Assembly: GCA_958450325.1 (NCBI GenBank)
Contig: OY288244.1
Span: 36,579,424 to 36,643,423, forward strand
Source of the DNA: Agrostemma githago
Lineage: Eukaryota; Streptophyta; Magnoliopsida; Caryophyllales; Caryophyllaceae
Direction of reading: 5' to 3'
Length of the DNA: 64,000 bases
Shown piece after piece: positions 12,304-23,008 of the stretch (its first letter is position 1; each line of letters starts with the position of its first letter). The notes below the pieces were generated by a model. That model made no database searches, had not been told where the DNA came from, and saw only the letters and a list, made by a program, of their open reading frames with translations. Position numbers and translations under genes: made by a program.

Positions 12304-13937
12304 TGACGGAAGGGATTTGTCGTGGATCCCACCGATCAAATAAAACCGGCAAAACCTGACTAGGGTAGCTAGGGTAAGTCGGGTCGAATCCACGGGGACG
12401 GTAATGTAAAGCCTAGACTAGGTCGGCCCAAATACTAGACTACGTCAACGAGCTAAGCTAAACTAGAGAATGATAGAAGGGGAGAGAGCTAGACTAAGAC
12501 TAAGGAGAACAACTAAGGAAAACGGGCTAGGATTAGGTCGGGGTCAAAGGGGTAACGGAATGGTCAAGGAAGAGCTAGAGCGAAGGAGGTAGTAGGGTGA
12601 TCTAGGTTGGTCCGGGCTCTCGCAACTTAGACTAACCTAGAGGTTCCTCATGGAACCCATCTCGGCGACACACATGACAAACGGGGTTCTAGCGCGCTAT
12701 GGTGGCCTAGGTCGAATCCGAGCTCTCGCAACTTAGACCGACCTAGGGGTCGTCCTCACCGGGCTCTCGCAACTTAATGAGGGGACCGAACCCACGACAT
12801 ACTAACACCCACAAAAGAAAGGCAAGAAAAACAAGCATTCTAACCTACTTAGTCATTCAAGCATTTCAACAAACATGTAATATGCATCAACCAAGAGGAA
12901 ACCCAAATCTTCCACCAACATCTCCAACAAACCCTTAATCACCCAATTAACACCCTAATCACCCTACTAACCCTAGCAAGAACACTACTCTAACATTATC
13001 AAACTAATTCTAACATAAACAAGAGGAAACAACACAAACATCAAAACATATATAAACAAACTAGTGAAAATGATGAACAACAATCAAAGATTAAAACTTG
13101 GAAGATTAAACATGAAAGATTAAAGGAAAAGAGAAAGGAAAGATTATACCAACTACAAAGGATGAAAAGGAGAACACTTGTATAGAAGAAAACCCAAATA
13201 ATTCCACCAAGGTTGTCAATCTTGGATGGATTCTTCAAGAGATCCAATAATACAAGATTTAAACTAAGATTAACTACTAATTACCGACTAATCTACACTA
13301 ATCTAATCTAACCTAACCTAAAGTAGTCTAGGGTTTAGTGGGAAGTGAAGAACATAACATAAGATGGTGTCTTAATACAAGAGGGGGGGTATATATAGGG
13401 TTACAAATGGAAGGAAGAAGAAAGAAACAAAGCGCGGCTGCCACTGGGACTTTCCCGATCGGGAATGGGAAATCCCGATCGGGAAACTTCAACTTTCCCG
13501 ATCGGGAATATGCCAACCCGATCGGGAATGCTCCACAGTGGCTACGTCTTCTGTGCACCTCATCCCGATCGGGTTTGAGGCCTTCCCGATCGGGATGGAT
13601 CTTGTAGGCCTCCAATATGAATTTTTTGGTCCCTCCTTGCTTCTCATGGGCTTCCCATCGATTCTCGGGACTCGGGATCGGGTCTCGGAGGCTCGGGATT
13701 GGGTCCCAAGGTCTCGGGGTCGATTCCAAGGCATCGAATCATCGTTCCTTTACTCCGTTGGCTCCAAAAGGTGTATGTATAGAGTCGGAATCGCTCCAAC
13801 TCTTCCAAATCGGTCTCGGGAACCTGAAACGAACTAAAGGAAGCATAAGAAGCCCCTAAACCGCTCCCAAGGAGCGATTCTACAAGGAAAATGGGACCAA
13901 AACACTACAAAATAGGCACTACAAACCACACTTATCA
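12304..13937 (-). repeat. 5' LTR of Athila-NA1
   Basis: 1634 bp with TG and CA termini, the transcribing LTR of the minus-strand element. It is followed on the right by the duplication TCTCC (13938-13942) and then LINE-2. About seven substitutions separate it from 6910-8543. Confidence 0.95.
13390..13600 (-). promoter_or_regulatory. Athila-NA1 LTR promoter: TATA box plus six CCCGATCGGG palindromes
   Basis: TATATATA lies at 13390-13397 in minus orientation. Starting 55 bp upstream (13452) are six palindromes with the core CCCGATCGGG, several extended to TTCCCGATCGGGAA, within about 145 bp. The identical block in the other LTR is at 8058-8200. Their perfect symmetry and nearness to the TATA box suggest dimeric transcription-factor sites; the binder is unknown. 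Confidence 0.7.
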
Positions 13938-13980
13938 TCTCCTCATTTCCACCTCTTATGTTCCAAGTGGCTAGCTTAAT
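13938..13980 (-). pseudogene. First codons of LINE-2 ORF2, start codon lost
   Basis: These 43 bases read ATT AAG CTA GCC ACT TGG AAC ATA AGA GGT and align with the endonuclease start of the other two LINEs (K-x-x-x-W-N-V/I-R-G). The expected ATG is ATT here (13980-13978). The stretch ends at the Athila-NA1 insertion and continues at 6904. TCTCC at 13938-13942 is the right copy of the duplication. Confidence 0.9.
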
Positions 13981-15710
13981 TGCAATATGTCAGGTGGTAT
14001 ATCTTCCCCATTATCAAGGGTTTCATCCTCCATATTTTGTAGTATCTTATACCTATTAGATTCTAGGAGCTCTATTTTTGCCTCTTTACTCATTTGCAAT
14101 CCCAATGTTGCATTCTTTCCACTTGACTTCACTAGCAGAAAGACATTGTCAGAATTAGTCTACGTGATCTCAGACACATTATCCCTCCCTAATCCATTCA
14201 GATTTGAATTTGAGCCCAGGGCTTTCAAACCACCTGAAACATCAGTTAAAATGGTTTTCAAATCCTTAGCAGGATGCTTCAGGTTAGGATCCAAATCATT
14301 CTGCGTGTCTGCCTGAATAGGTTCCAAAACCTCCATTTTTCCATCTATGGCAGCAGGTATACTAATGTCTCCTGTACCCAGACTACCAGTCCCTATGCCC
14401 AGCCCCTTAGAGGCCAAATTAGGGGCCGGTACACAGCAGTTTAGGACAGCATCAGAAACCTTTTTGACAGGTGTGTACCTGAGCTGAGTGTTAGCCAGGT
14501 TAATCTTCCTCTTCTCCAAATTACATGTGCTCTTTAGATGTCCCATCCTGCCACAACTGTGGCAGTAGTAGGGGATCCATTCATATGTAACTCTTTGGAC
14601 TGATTTTCCAAGTTTTGGGATGTTGATCACAACCTCATCCGGTAACTCAGTAGAGACATCGACTTCAATCATGACCCGAGCAAATGACAGCCGCTCTTTG
14701 AATGTGGTCATGGTATTAGCAAACATTGGCTTTCCAATTTTGCTTGCCATCTTGCTCAACACAGACTCCGTCTACAGGTAAGGGTCCAAGTCAGGAAACA
14801 AAACCCATCTCGGGACAACTGCAAGTTTCTCCATCTCCGATGAAAAAGTAGGACTCCATTGCTTCATGATAAGGGTGTTTGATCCAACTTGCCAGGGTCC
14901 ACCCTTCAAAACCCCTTCCATGTCCTCCTTATTCTTGAACCTGAAAGAGAACCATCTTTTTTTGAAGTATTGAACGGTCGGCATCGAGATATGGTTCCAA
15001 TAAGTAGTAACAAAATCCGTCATCCCCTTAAGAGTTGGACGAGCTCCGATGACATGACCCATTAACGTATGTCTCCAGAGCAGCAACTCATCTTCAAAGT
15101 CCTCATAATCAATAGTAATTTCCTCAGATTCAGCCCAATAATCGTCAAAGTACAATTCCATACCTGCTTTCGAATTTTTCACTCGCCCTGCCCAAGTTTT
15201 AGGAGGATCCTTCGGCTCGTGGGATTTCAGAGTGACCGACTGTTCCGTAGTACTCTGATTCTTCCCCTCTTTTCCATGGCTTTCCACCCCCAATTGAGCA
15301 ACCTTCAGAGCGCTATTCAGAGTGACCGGATGTTCCGTAGTACACTGAGCTCCTTTGATCACCCCTGACATCTGGATGACTGGCTGTTCCGTAGTATCCA
15401 GAGTCCTTAACTTCATCTGCGAATTCTGGATGACCGACTGTTCCGTAGTATCCAGAATTGCATTTCTTGCCTGCGACCCAGTATCTCCGGTCAGTCGGCT
15501 TGCAGATTGCAAGGCAAGATCAATTAACTCGTTAATCATATTCTTCTCCTGTTTCTGAGGTCCCAATTCTTGATCCAAATCATCCGATTGCGTGCTGTTA
15601 GATTGGATTTCCAAGACCTGATTGTACTGATACGTTTGCGATTGCGAGCTTTCTCGTACATTTTTTCTCGGTCTCCCTCTTCCCCTGCCTCGTGGCGCCG
15701 TCGACGTCAT
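13971..15710 (-). pseudogene. LINE-2 ORF1 (DUF4283 and CCHC zinc knuckle) with two in-frame stops
   Basis: From the ATG at 15710 the frame encodes a basic start (RGRGRGRPRK) and a region with repeated TTEQ-S/PV units. The DUF4283 fold follows (HTLMGHVIGARPTL, KKRWFSFRF, GGPWQVG, LFPDLDPYL). A TAG at 14774-14772 stands where LINE-1 has Trp. The same frame continues with MASKIGKP and an intact knuckle, CHSCGRMGHLKSTC. A second TAG at 14162-14160 interrupts the C-terminal part, and the frame finally ends at TAG 13973-13971, overlapping ORF2 by 10 nt. The family is the RNA-binding ORF1 protein of plant L1-type LINEs. The internal TTEQ repeats are not in LINE-1. Confidence 0.88.
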
Positions 15711-15769
15711 AATCCAGTGAAGAAAGGCGAGGGAAACTTCCCCTAGAGAGAGAGTATAGAGAGAGTCTA

Positions 15770-15832
15770 TTATTATTTATTATAATAATAATAATAATAA
15801 CAATAATTATTATTATTATTAAGTAGTACTAC
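15770..15832. repeat. Short ATT/TAA microsatellite at the 5' end of LINE-2
   Basis: Mixed TTA and TAA triplets directly upstream of the LINE-2 5' UTR. It resembles the larger array beside LINE-1, so both LINE 5' ends in this locus abut the same triplet repeat. Confidence 0.85.
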
Positions 15833-16185
15833 TATTTTGTTTGTAGTGTCGTGTCCTTTTTTTTTGAATTTTTTATTTCTCGAGTTTATCGAGTTTTTTT
15901 AGTAATAATAGAGGAAGTTTATTAATTAAACCGTTCTTGTCTTTTCACGATTGCGGTGGTTGTACCCTTGTGAGGGTCTGTCTACGTATCCACAGTCAGT
16001 GGAATCAAATCAGACGTAGTTCAAGGTTTGTGTAATTTTACAATCTCGAAATACACCAAGACTAATGGTTCGAGATGTATATGACAGTAGGATAAATTAT
16101 CCTAGCTTATTGACTTACTTTTTCGAAAAGTTTATGTTTGAAAACACAACTTTGATAAACTTTTGCAAATGACATTGATGAAGGA
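15833..16185 (-). other. 3' untranslated region of Tat-m
   Basis: Between the integrase stop (16186) and the microsatellite beside LINE-2 there is no gene. On the minus strand around 16020-15960 it contains GAACTACGTCTGATTTGATT followed closely by GATACGTAGACAGACC. A related pair occurs in plus orientation at 63536-63590 in Tat B, marking both as the same kind of 3' region. Confidence 0.7.
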
Positions 16186-17199
16186 TTAGGAGTAGTAACG
16201 CTTCAGCTGGTCTAGGTTGGTAGGATTATTAAAGTCATTCTCGTCCAAGTCTGTCAGCTTCACAGCACCTCCTGATAGAACCTTTTTCACCAGATATGGC
16301 CCAACCCAATTGGGTTTGAACTTTCCCTGCGGGTGAACTGGTAAAAGAGCACGAATGGATTTGAGAACCAAATCTTCTTCTTTAATATGCCTGGGCCTAA
16401 CTCTCTTCTTAAAGGCATGTTATATTCTTTTTTGGTATACCTGAACATTATTGAGGGCGGGGGACCGTTGTTCGTCTAATAGAACTAGCGAGTCGTATCG
16501 TGCTTGGATCCAATCTGCTTAAGGTACTTGGCTTTCTAGTAGAATTCTGAGGGACGGTACTTCCAACTCGACTAGTTGAATCGCCTCCATCCCGTATGTC
16601 AGATAATAGGGTGTTGCACCGGTTGTGTTGCAATTGATGTTCGGTATCCCCATAGAGCGAAAGGTATCTTGTCGGGCCACTCTCGATGATTATCAGCCAT
16701 CTTTTTTAGTATGGTGATAATTGTTTTGTTGGCTGCTTCTACCACTCCATTTGTTTGGGATGGTAGGGTGAAGATGTACGCCTCTAAATTTTATACTTGG
16801 TTAGCAGAGTTGCTGCTTCGACTTGAAAATGGGTCCCGTGATCACAGATGAATTCATGTGGGATCCCATACCGACATATTTTTTTATTTTGGATGAACTT
16901 GGCGACGTGCTTGGCGTTCAGAATACGGTAGGATTCAGCTCGACCCATTTGGTGAAATAGTCGATGGCTACCAAAATGAAGCAATGTCCACCCGAACCGG
17001 AGAGGTTTACCTTTCCGATTATGTCGATTCCCCAAGTCGAGAATGGCCATGATGACGTCATGGTGTATAACAAAGACGATGGTATGTGTTGCACATTGGC
17101 GAAGATTTGACAATTATGGCAATGTTTTACATACTGTCTGCAGTCGGTTTCCATATTATTCCAGTAGTATCCGAGCCTCATGATTTTTCGGGCTAGCAA
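16186..17199 (-). pseudogene. Tat-m integrase remnant
   Basis: The first piece (17199-16918) carries the zinc-binding end (YVKHCHNCQ) and the start of the catalytic core with its first Asp (WGIDIIGK) and DYFTKWVE. The next frame (from about 17113 to 16784) has the second Asp region, FICDHGTHF. After a damaged stretch, a third piece (16371-16186) is the C-terminal segment (FKPNWVGPYLVKKVLSGGAV, then LKRYYS and a stop). Integrase inserts the element cDNA. Frameshifts and stops between the pieces make this copy inactive. Tat A lost its integrase to an insertion, so this is the only view of the family's integrase in the window. Confidence 0.87.
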
Positions 17200-17555
17200 C
17201 TAGGCATTCATATATGGACCACATTCGCCGTCGTGTATTTCAGCAATAACCTTTTTGGCTTTTATTTTGTTGATGCACAGGAGAAGGTCCTTTGTGCTGC
17301 ATTTTTATACAGTTGCCCATCATCCGTATGGATAAATTGGGTGGCTATTCTTCGTAGGGCCTTCTTGGCCCGACCATCAGTTCCGAGAAGATATTTTTCT
17401 ATCGATATGTATGTTAAAATAGCCTGATACCAAGGTTCGGAATCAGTTATCTCAATATCTTCGATGGCGTGAATATATATGTCGGTTCAGACCGTCTTTC
17501 AACGCAAATCGGCATACTGGTCAGGTGATCGGGGATGTTCAGTAGAGATGCCAAT

Positions 17556-19974
17556 TTAGAGAGTGCATTTGCGAACTGGTTTTCTTCGCGACGCAAGTAT
17601 ATATAGTCTACCTTTTGGAATTGTTTTTCGAGAACCCTTACTCAAGCGTGGTAGGCCATGCGATTGGCGTTCCGAGTTTCCATTTCTGAAGAGCCTGATT
17701 GATGACCAAGGATGAGTCGTCGTGTACCCGAAGATTTTTTTACCCTTAAATTGGCGACGGCTTGTAACCCGTGGATGCATGTTTCGTACTCGGCGGCGTT
17801 ATTAGTCACGTCGTAGTCTAGTTTGATGGATACGGGAGTAAGCTCCTCTTTTGGTGAAATTAAAAGAATCCCGACTCCGAACCCTCGGAAGTTGGATGCC
17901 CCATCGAAATACAAATCCCATGTTTCTGTATCGGTATGGAATATGTCTTCATCTGGGAAGGACCAAGTGTCGGTGTGTCCTTCTTCAGTTATGGGACAAT
18001 CGGCGAGAAATTAGTCTACTACCCGGCCGTTGATGGCTTTTAGTGGCACGAACTTTAGGTCAAATTCTGCCAACATTAGAGTCCACCTAGATATCCTGCC
18101 GTTTAGGATGAGCTTCTCGAATAGGTATTTGATGGGGTCCATTTTGGACAATACATGTACCTCGTAGCTGAGCATATAGTGCCGAAACTTTTTGGTGGCC
18201 CAGACTAGTGCTAGGCATGTTTTCTCGAGCATGTTATATTTGCATTCGTACTCTAGAATTTTTTTGCTGATGTAATAGATGGCTCGTTCTTCCGAGTCGA
18301 CCGTCAGCGCCAGCACAACCCCCATGGCTGTCTCTGTCGTTGTTAGGTATAACGACAAAGGCAAATCGTGTTGAGGTCGCATTAAGACTGGCGGAGAAGA
18401 CATGATTTCCTTGATTTTGTCGAAAGTCGCTAGATATTTATCATCCCACATTTTCTGTTCCCCCACTTTCCATTTTTTGAAAATCGGTTCACACACCATG
18501 GTTAATTTTGAGATGAAACGACTGATATACTGGACTTTCCCAAGGAATCCCCTTATTTTTTTCTCTGTCTTGGGGGGTTTTATTTCGGTGATGGCTTTGA
18601 TTTTTGATGGATCGACCTCAATACCACGTTGGCTAACGATGTGACCAAGTAATTTGCCAGATGTTACCCTGAAACTGCACTTTTGAGGGTTTGGCCTCAT
18701 GTTGTATTTGTGCAGTCGAGTAAAGAACTTTCTTAGGGCAATGATGTGCCCGTCTCGGCTCCTGGATTTGACGATCATATCGTCCACATAAATCTTTACT
18801 TCCTTATGCATCATGTCATGTAATAAGGTTGTTGCAGTTCGTTGGTAAGTGGCCCCGGCATTAATGAGGCCGAATGGCATGACAGTGTATCAGTAAGTAC
18901 CCTAAGGTGTAATAAAGGTGATCTTACTCATGTCTTCTTCTGCCATCTTGATTTGATTGTACCCGACATACCAATCTATTAACGATAGAAGGGCGTGATC
19001 AGCGGTATTGTCTACCAGTATGTCAATATATGGTAACCGGAAATTATCTTTCGAGCTTGCCTTGTTAAGATCCCGAAATTCCACGCATATGTGCATCTTA
19101 CCGTCCGTTTTAGGAACTAGCACGATGTTTGCAACCCAGTCCGGATATTCAGACACTCATATGAAGCCTACTTTGAACTGTTTATTGACTTCTTTCTTGA
19201 CTTTAGGGGACCATTCGAGCCTCATTTTATGGAGTTTTTGCTTAACTGGTTTGCACCCGTCTTTGATTGGTATGTGGTGCTCGGCTATTTCTCGGTCTAT
19301 CCCCGGCATTTCCTTGTAGGACTATGCGAAGACGTCTTTGAATTCTTGGAGGAGGCTCGTGAACTTTTGTCTCTCCTTGGGATCTAGTGATAACCCTATT
19401 TTAAGCATCTGGGGCTCTAAGGTAGTTCCCACATTGATGGATTCGGTCTCTTCGATTACCGGATTCCGGAACTCCCTTTGCTCTAATTGCTCGATCAGGT
19501 GAGGAGGTAGGGGTACCTATTCGTCGGGTTTCCCAATGTCATTGCATAAAATATTTTCGAAACCAGAATTGCATTTAAAAAGAGACAACTCGTAAGCAGA
19601 ACAGTCATTATTATTGATTGAAAACTTTAAAAACAGATCAAACAGAGCAGCCATCTGATCATTGGTCAGTTGCAGGATAGGAAGGGCACTCGGGAGAGAC
19701 CCCGAGGCACCTGCAGAAGTAACTAAAGGGAGAAGGGTTACAGGTTGGACTCTAGCACCGGACCCCCTAGAATCGACCTCAGACTCCGACTCAGACTCAG
19801 AATCAGAATCAGTAGCAGGCATGTCCCCTTCACCGGCGACCAGCTTGTAGATCCTCCCATGACTGTCGGTCCACTTGACAGTCATCCTCCAAGCTCTGCT
19901 TCCCATCTCGGGGCCAACTTCCGAGATCATCTTGGTGTTGCACGTCCCAATCGGATCGGTCGTTTAGCGAAGGA
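17556..19974 (-). pseudogene. Tat-m linker, reverse transcriptase and RNase H remnants
   Basis: From right to left the minus strand gives four parts. First is an acidic Ser/Glu/Asp repeat linker (19930-19517) ending in a stop after GKPDE. Second is an RT start with FRDLNKAS (19156-18902). Third is a continuous RT and first RNase H piece (18880-18011) with MPFGLINAGATYQ, the catalytic YVDD at 18790-18779 and LEYECKYNMLEKTCLALVW. Fourth is an archaeal-type RNase H piece (17914-17556) with YFDGASNFRGFGVG and NNAAEYE. Stops interrupt even conserved motifs, for instance TP-stop-GTY just before MPFGL. The second, archaeal-type RNase H is the hallmark of Tat/Ogre elements. Confidence 0.88.
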
Positions 19975-20445
19975 TGGGGGATCAAATAATATTTATAGAC
20001 TCGCAAAAATACAAAAACAACTAGTGTATTCGTGGTAAGTCGAGGTCGGTCCATAGGGAACATGACGATATTGAGTAAAGGCGGCATGTTTGGGATCTAG
20101 TGGGGGTTTTAAGGGTCGAGTCTATAAGGTAAAGGTGTTAGGGGGAAGTCAGGATTTGGAAATTGGGGTCTTAGAAAATTGGAATTGGGTTTGTCACAAC
20201 ATTGATAAAGGGAGAATGCCACCTTTCAGTTTCTTCACCCAACCCACCTAAAAACCCACTTTCGCGGTGAAGAAGGGTAAGTCTCAAGTTAAGGTAATTC
20301 CCGAGTTTCCACATATTGATAGAAATGAGTAAAGGTCGGTCTAATTGGCCGGACTAAAACAACAATGACACCAAAACCTCAAGCAGTATAAACCAACAAG
20401 AAAGCAACCAACCAAAAAACTCCTCAATTCAAATGATCCAAGTAA

Positions 20446-20466
20446 CCCCCCCCCCCCCCCCCCCCC
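20446..20466. repeat. Homopolymer run of 21 C
   Basis: AGTAA is followed by 21 consecutive C. The related LTR at 47057 has CCTCCCTAAACCCCCC at this place, so the run is a local expansion, or possibly a sequencing or assembly artefact. Confidence 0.9.
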
Positions 20467-21195
20467 ACAACAAGAAATCTACTCACACATCATAATGGAA
20501 ACTAACAAAATAATAACAAAAAGGAAAACAACAAAAACAAGCATAATGATTAAACCTAGGGAAATAACAACAAAACAATAAGGAAATTGCAATCAACAAA
20601 ATAAACTAGAAAATGATCTAAAACAACATAAATGAAATCTAGAGAAATTAACCACAAAACGATGAACAAAATAACAATCAACAAAATGAAGCATAAAATA
20701 ATCTAAGACAAAATAAATAAAATCTAGAGAAATTAACAACAAGACGATAAGGGAAATAAGGATCTACTAAAATAAACTATAAGACGATCAAAGAACAATG
20801 CAAGTAAAATAAATAGAAACGGTGCAATAGTGAAAGTTCGAGATTAAATCTAGTCTAGAGATTAGGGAGAGGAAAAGAAATATACCAACTATGAAGATCA
20901 ACAATAAAGAAGAACATTACATAAATAAATAAATAAAGCTTGATGAAGAGGACAAATAAGTTGTCACTAATCGTTTAATAATCTCCAAGAATCTTCAATA
21001 AAAACTAGAATTCTACAAAGCTTGGATGTAAATCTAGAGAATTGATGATGAAAAATATGAAGATCTACAGCAAGCTTATTATCTAAGATAATGAAATTGT
21101 AGAGAACTACTAGAATTACTACCAGAATGATCTACTAAATTGATGGTAAGTGGTGTGCTAATGAAGATGTCTTAGACAACTAACTAGGGTATACA

Positions 21196-21527
21196 TATAT
21201 ATAGTAAAGCCTTAACGGATCCTTAACCCGAAGCCCAAATCCAACTTTTTGTTCCATTAGTGAGACTTTCACCCTTTGAGATCTACCATGCACGAGTCAA
21301 TACCGCCGGGTGAAACTTCACCCGGTGGTTTCACACGGTGAACTTCTTCCAGTTTTGCATTTTTAGACGTCTTTATCGTCGGGCGAAATTTCACCCGGTG
21401 GGTAAAATTTTCGCCTGGTCATTTCGCATGGTGGAGAAGCTTTCATAAAAATCTTAGGGGAGGTAAAATTACCGTCAGGCGAAACTTCGTCCGGTCGTTT
21501 CTCATCGGGTGAAGTTTCACCCGATGG
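21196..21527 (-). promoter_or_regulatory. LTR promoter of element 2: TATA box and hairpin-like palindromes
   Basis: TATATATA at 21196-21203 is followed about 100 bp upstream (21306-21527) by several copies of an inverted repeat with arms CGGGTGAA and TTCACCCG. The best are CCGGGTGAAACTTCACCCGG at 21306-21325, a copy at 21380-21398, and one with 10-bp arms at about 21504-21525. Diverged copies lie between them. The palindrome sequence is unrelated to that of Athila-NA1, but the layout is the same. Confidence 0.65.
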
Positions 21528-21831
21528 TTTTCTAGCCTCTTTTCTTGTCTCATTCTTCATCGTATGATTGGATAGCTTTGAACTTTAAGTTTTGTGCTTT
21601 TCTTTTCAGACAGTATTCCCCTCTCTCGTGCTCGTAGAAGCTCCGTTATGCTTTCGACGCCAAATCCTATCAAAATTGATAGAAAAACTATCAAAAACAT
21701 GTAAAACGCACAAGAGGGACGCTAATGCGAGAAAGACTCAAAATAAGGCGATAATTGTATTCTAATCTCACAAAACGAGAGAAAAACGAGTCTATATGGG
21801 AGGAAAAACGGTCTAAATTTAGTACACAACA

Positions 21832-23008
21832 AATACCCCACACTAAACCGTTGCTCGTCCTCGAGCAAAGACCCAAAAAGAAATTACAAACTACTACTAC
21901 TAGCTAGACTATGCTAAGCCGATATGGGGCAATTAACGGGCCCGCTCCGTTCCTTCAACTCACATCGAAATACTCATGAGGTAGAGAACTCTCATGCAAG
22001 GCAAGTTAGGGCTTGCTCAAAATGGTGGATGCGACTAAACACACAAAAACATATAACACGAAAGAACAGACGCATTCAAAGCAAAAATAAAACACTGAAT
22101 CCCTCATCGAGACGGCGGAGAAGACACCGATTACTTACCTAAAACATTCATAAACTCCCAAGATAAATCACCTACGTAGACAAGGACCAAAGCCTAATAC
22201 TATGACATTAAAGCAATAAAGATGTTGATAACTTAGCTAGGTTCTCCTAATCTTCTAAAGGGGTACGACGGGGCGTAAAACGGAGTGGAAAAAGTGAACC
22301 ATGGATTTGTTCGACACTGTAGGTAGGTGCAATCCCGCTCTCTTTGGCTAAGCCAAGAGGGTCGTTCCAAACTCGAATTTCCTAAATTAGCCCAAACAAA
22401 AAGTGGAGTGTTTACAATTTTTGGTGGATCAAATAATCACCGCTATCTTCCTACCTCGAGACTCGGACCTCTAGTAGGCACTTCACGGCGGCGAATCGAT
22501 TAAGGGCTTTTTGTAAGGAGATGTTTTTGATGATATGATTTTCATTTGAAGCTCCTTTTCACTCCCTTGTTTTTCACATTTTTGTGCCCTTTATCTTGCT
22601 TTGGTTTGCCCTTTTTGGCTTTTTGATGTGGTTTGAAACCAAGCTTAGAGGTTATTTTTGTGTAAACTTATTGTGGTGATGTATAGGTGGAGGAAAAACA
22701 GGTAATCGAGAACGCGCGCCATTCCCGGATAACCCACAAAAAGGCGGAAAGATTTTGGACTAAAGGTGCAATGGTCATTCGAGCAAGATCACCTAGAAAA
22801 CGGGATGCGGAAACCAAGGCCTAACTCTTCCATGGGTGGTCAAGGTGATCAAATGCAAACCCCGAAGTAAACCTCTAGTAGAAAAGTTGGACTCAAGCTA
22901 AAGGGTCAACAAGTTCATTGATTTAGAGTCATTCTAGTAGACTAAGGTCTAAAATCTACAATGGGTGATCTACAATATAATGGAATGTAAACTCTTGTTA
23001 TAAGTTTG
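21832..23008 (-). other. Non-coding Athila-type 3' region, left half
   Basis: No gene seen. Scattered similarity to 8544-9760 of Athila-NA1, for example CTCGTCCTCGAGCAAAG near 21853 against CTCGCCCTCGAGTAAGC near 8567. The conserved landmarks run in the same order. Confidence 0.65.

Larger units (their letters stand above)
6910..13937 (-). mobile_element. Athila-NA1: complete non-autonomous Athila-type LTR retrotransposon
   Basis: The element is 7028 bp with two 1634-bp LTRs (6910-8543 and 12304-13937), each bounded by TG and CA, and the duplication TCTCC on both sides. The tRNA-Asp-type primer site at 12283-12300 and polypurine tract at 8544-8559 put transcription on the minus strand and are typical of the Athila lineage. 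The 3760-bp internal region has no protease, RT, RNase H or integrase, only the ORF at 12046-10700. It must therefore depend on enzymes from another element. By eye the LTRs differ at about seven positions (0.4%), implying an insertion of roughly 10^5 years on commonly used plant clocks. Confidence 0.93.
3483..15769 (-). mobile_element. LINE-2: near full-length L1-type LINE split by an Athila-type element
   Basis: The LINE occupies 15769-13938 and 6909-3483; everything between is a later LTR-element insertion. The two halves belong together. The 43 bases left of 13980 encode the start of the endonuclease (TWNIRG). After removing one copy of the 5-bp duplication TCTCC, they join the endonuclease sequence at 6904 in the same codon frame. 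ORF2 would then be 1122 codons, the size of LINE-3 ORF2 (1120). Both ORFs carry only point lesions: TAG at 14774-14772, TAG at 14162-14160, loss of the ORF2 ATG at 13980, TAG at 6731-6729 and TGA at 4460-4458. Most fit G-to-A or C-to-T transitions, as expected from decay of methylated cytosine. Confidence 0.9.
15833..19974 (-). mobile_element. Degenerate Tat-type Ty3/gypsy element (Tat-m), internal part only
   Basis: Minus-strand remnants follow the order linker, RT, archaeal-type RNase H, integrase, 3' UTR, which is the Tat lineage order. Residue-level similarity to Tat A (53-56.6 kb) is high, so both belong to one family, but this copy has many stops. The right end is cut near 19975 by the LTR of the second Athila-type element and the left end by LINE-2. 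Neither LTR of this copy is visible. Confidence 0.88.
19975..21831 (-). repeat. 3' LTR of the second Athila-type element
   Basis: The right end is clear: in element orientation TGTTGTGTACTAAATTTAG starts the LTR just after the polypurine tract at 21832-21845. The left end lies between 19975 (a TG) and 19988, where similarity to a second copy at 46558 begins. The interior contains the AGTCGAGGTCGGTCCATAGG motif near 20037, matching the equivalent region of Athila-NA1. It has a TATA box at 21196-21203, a palindrome array upstream and a 21-C run. It interrupts Tat-m. Relative to 46558-47770 it lacks about 35 bp near 20128. Confidence 0.8.
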
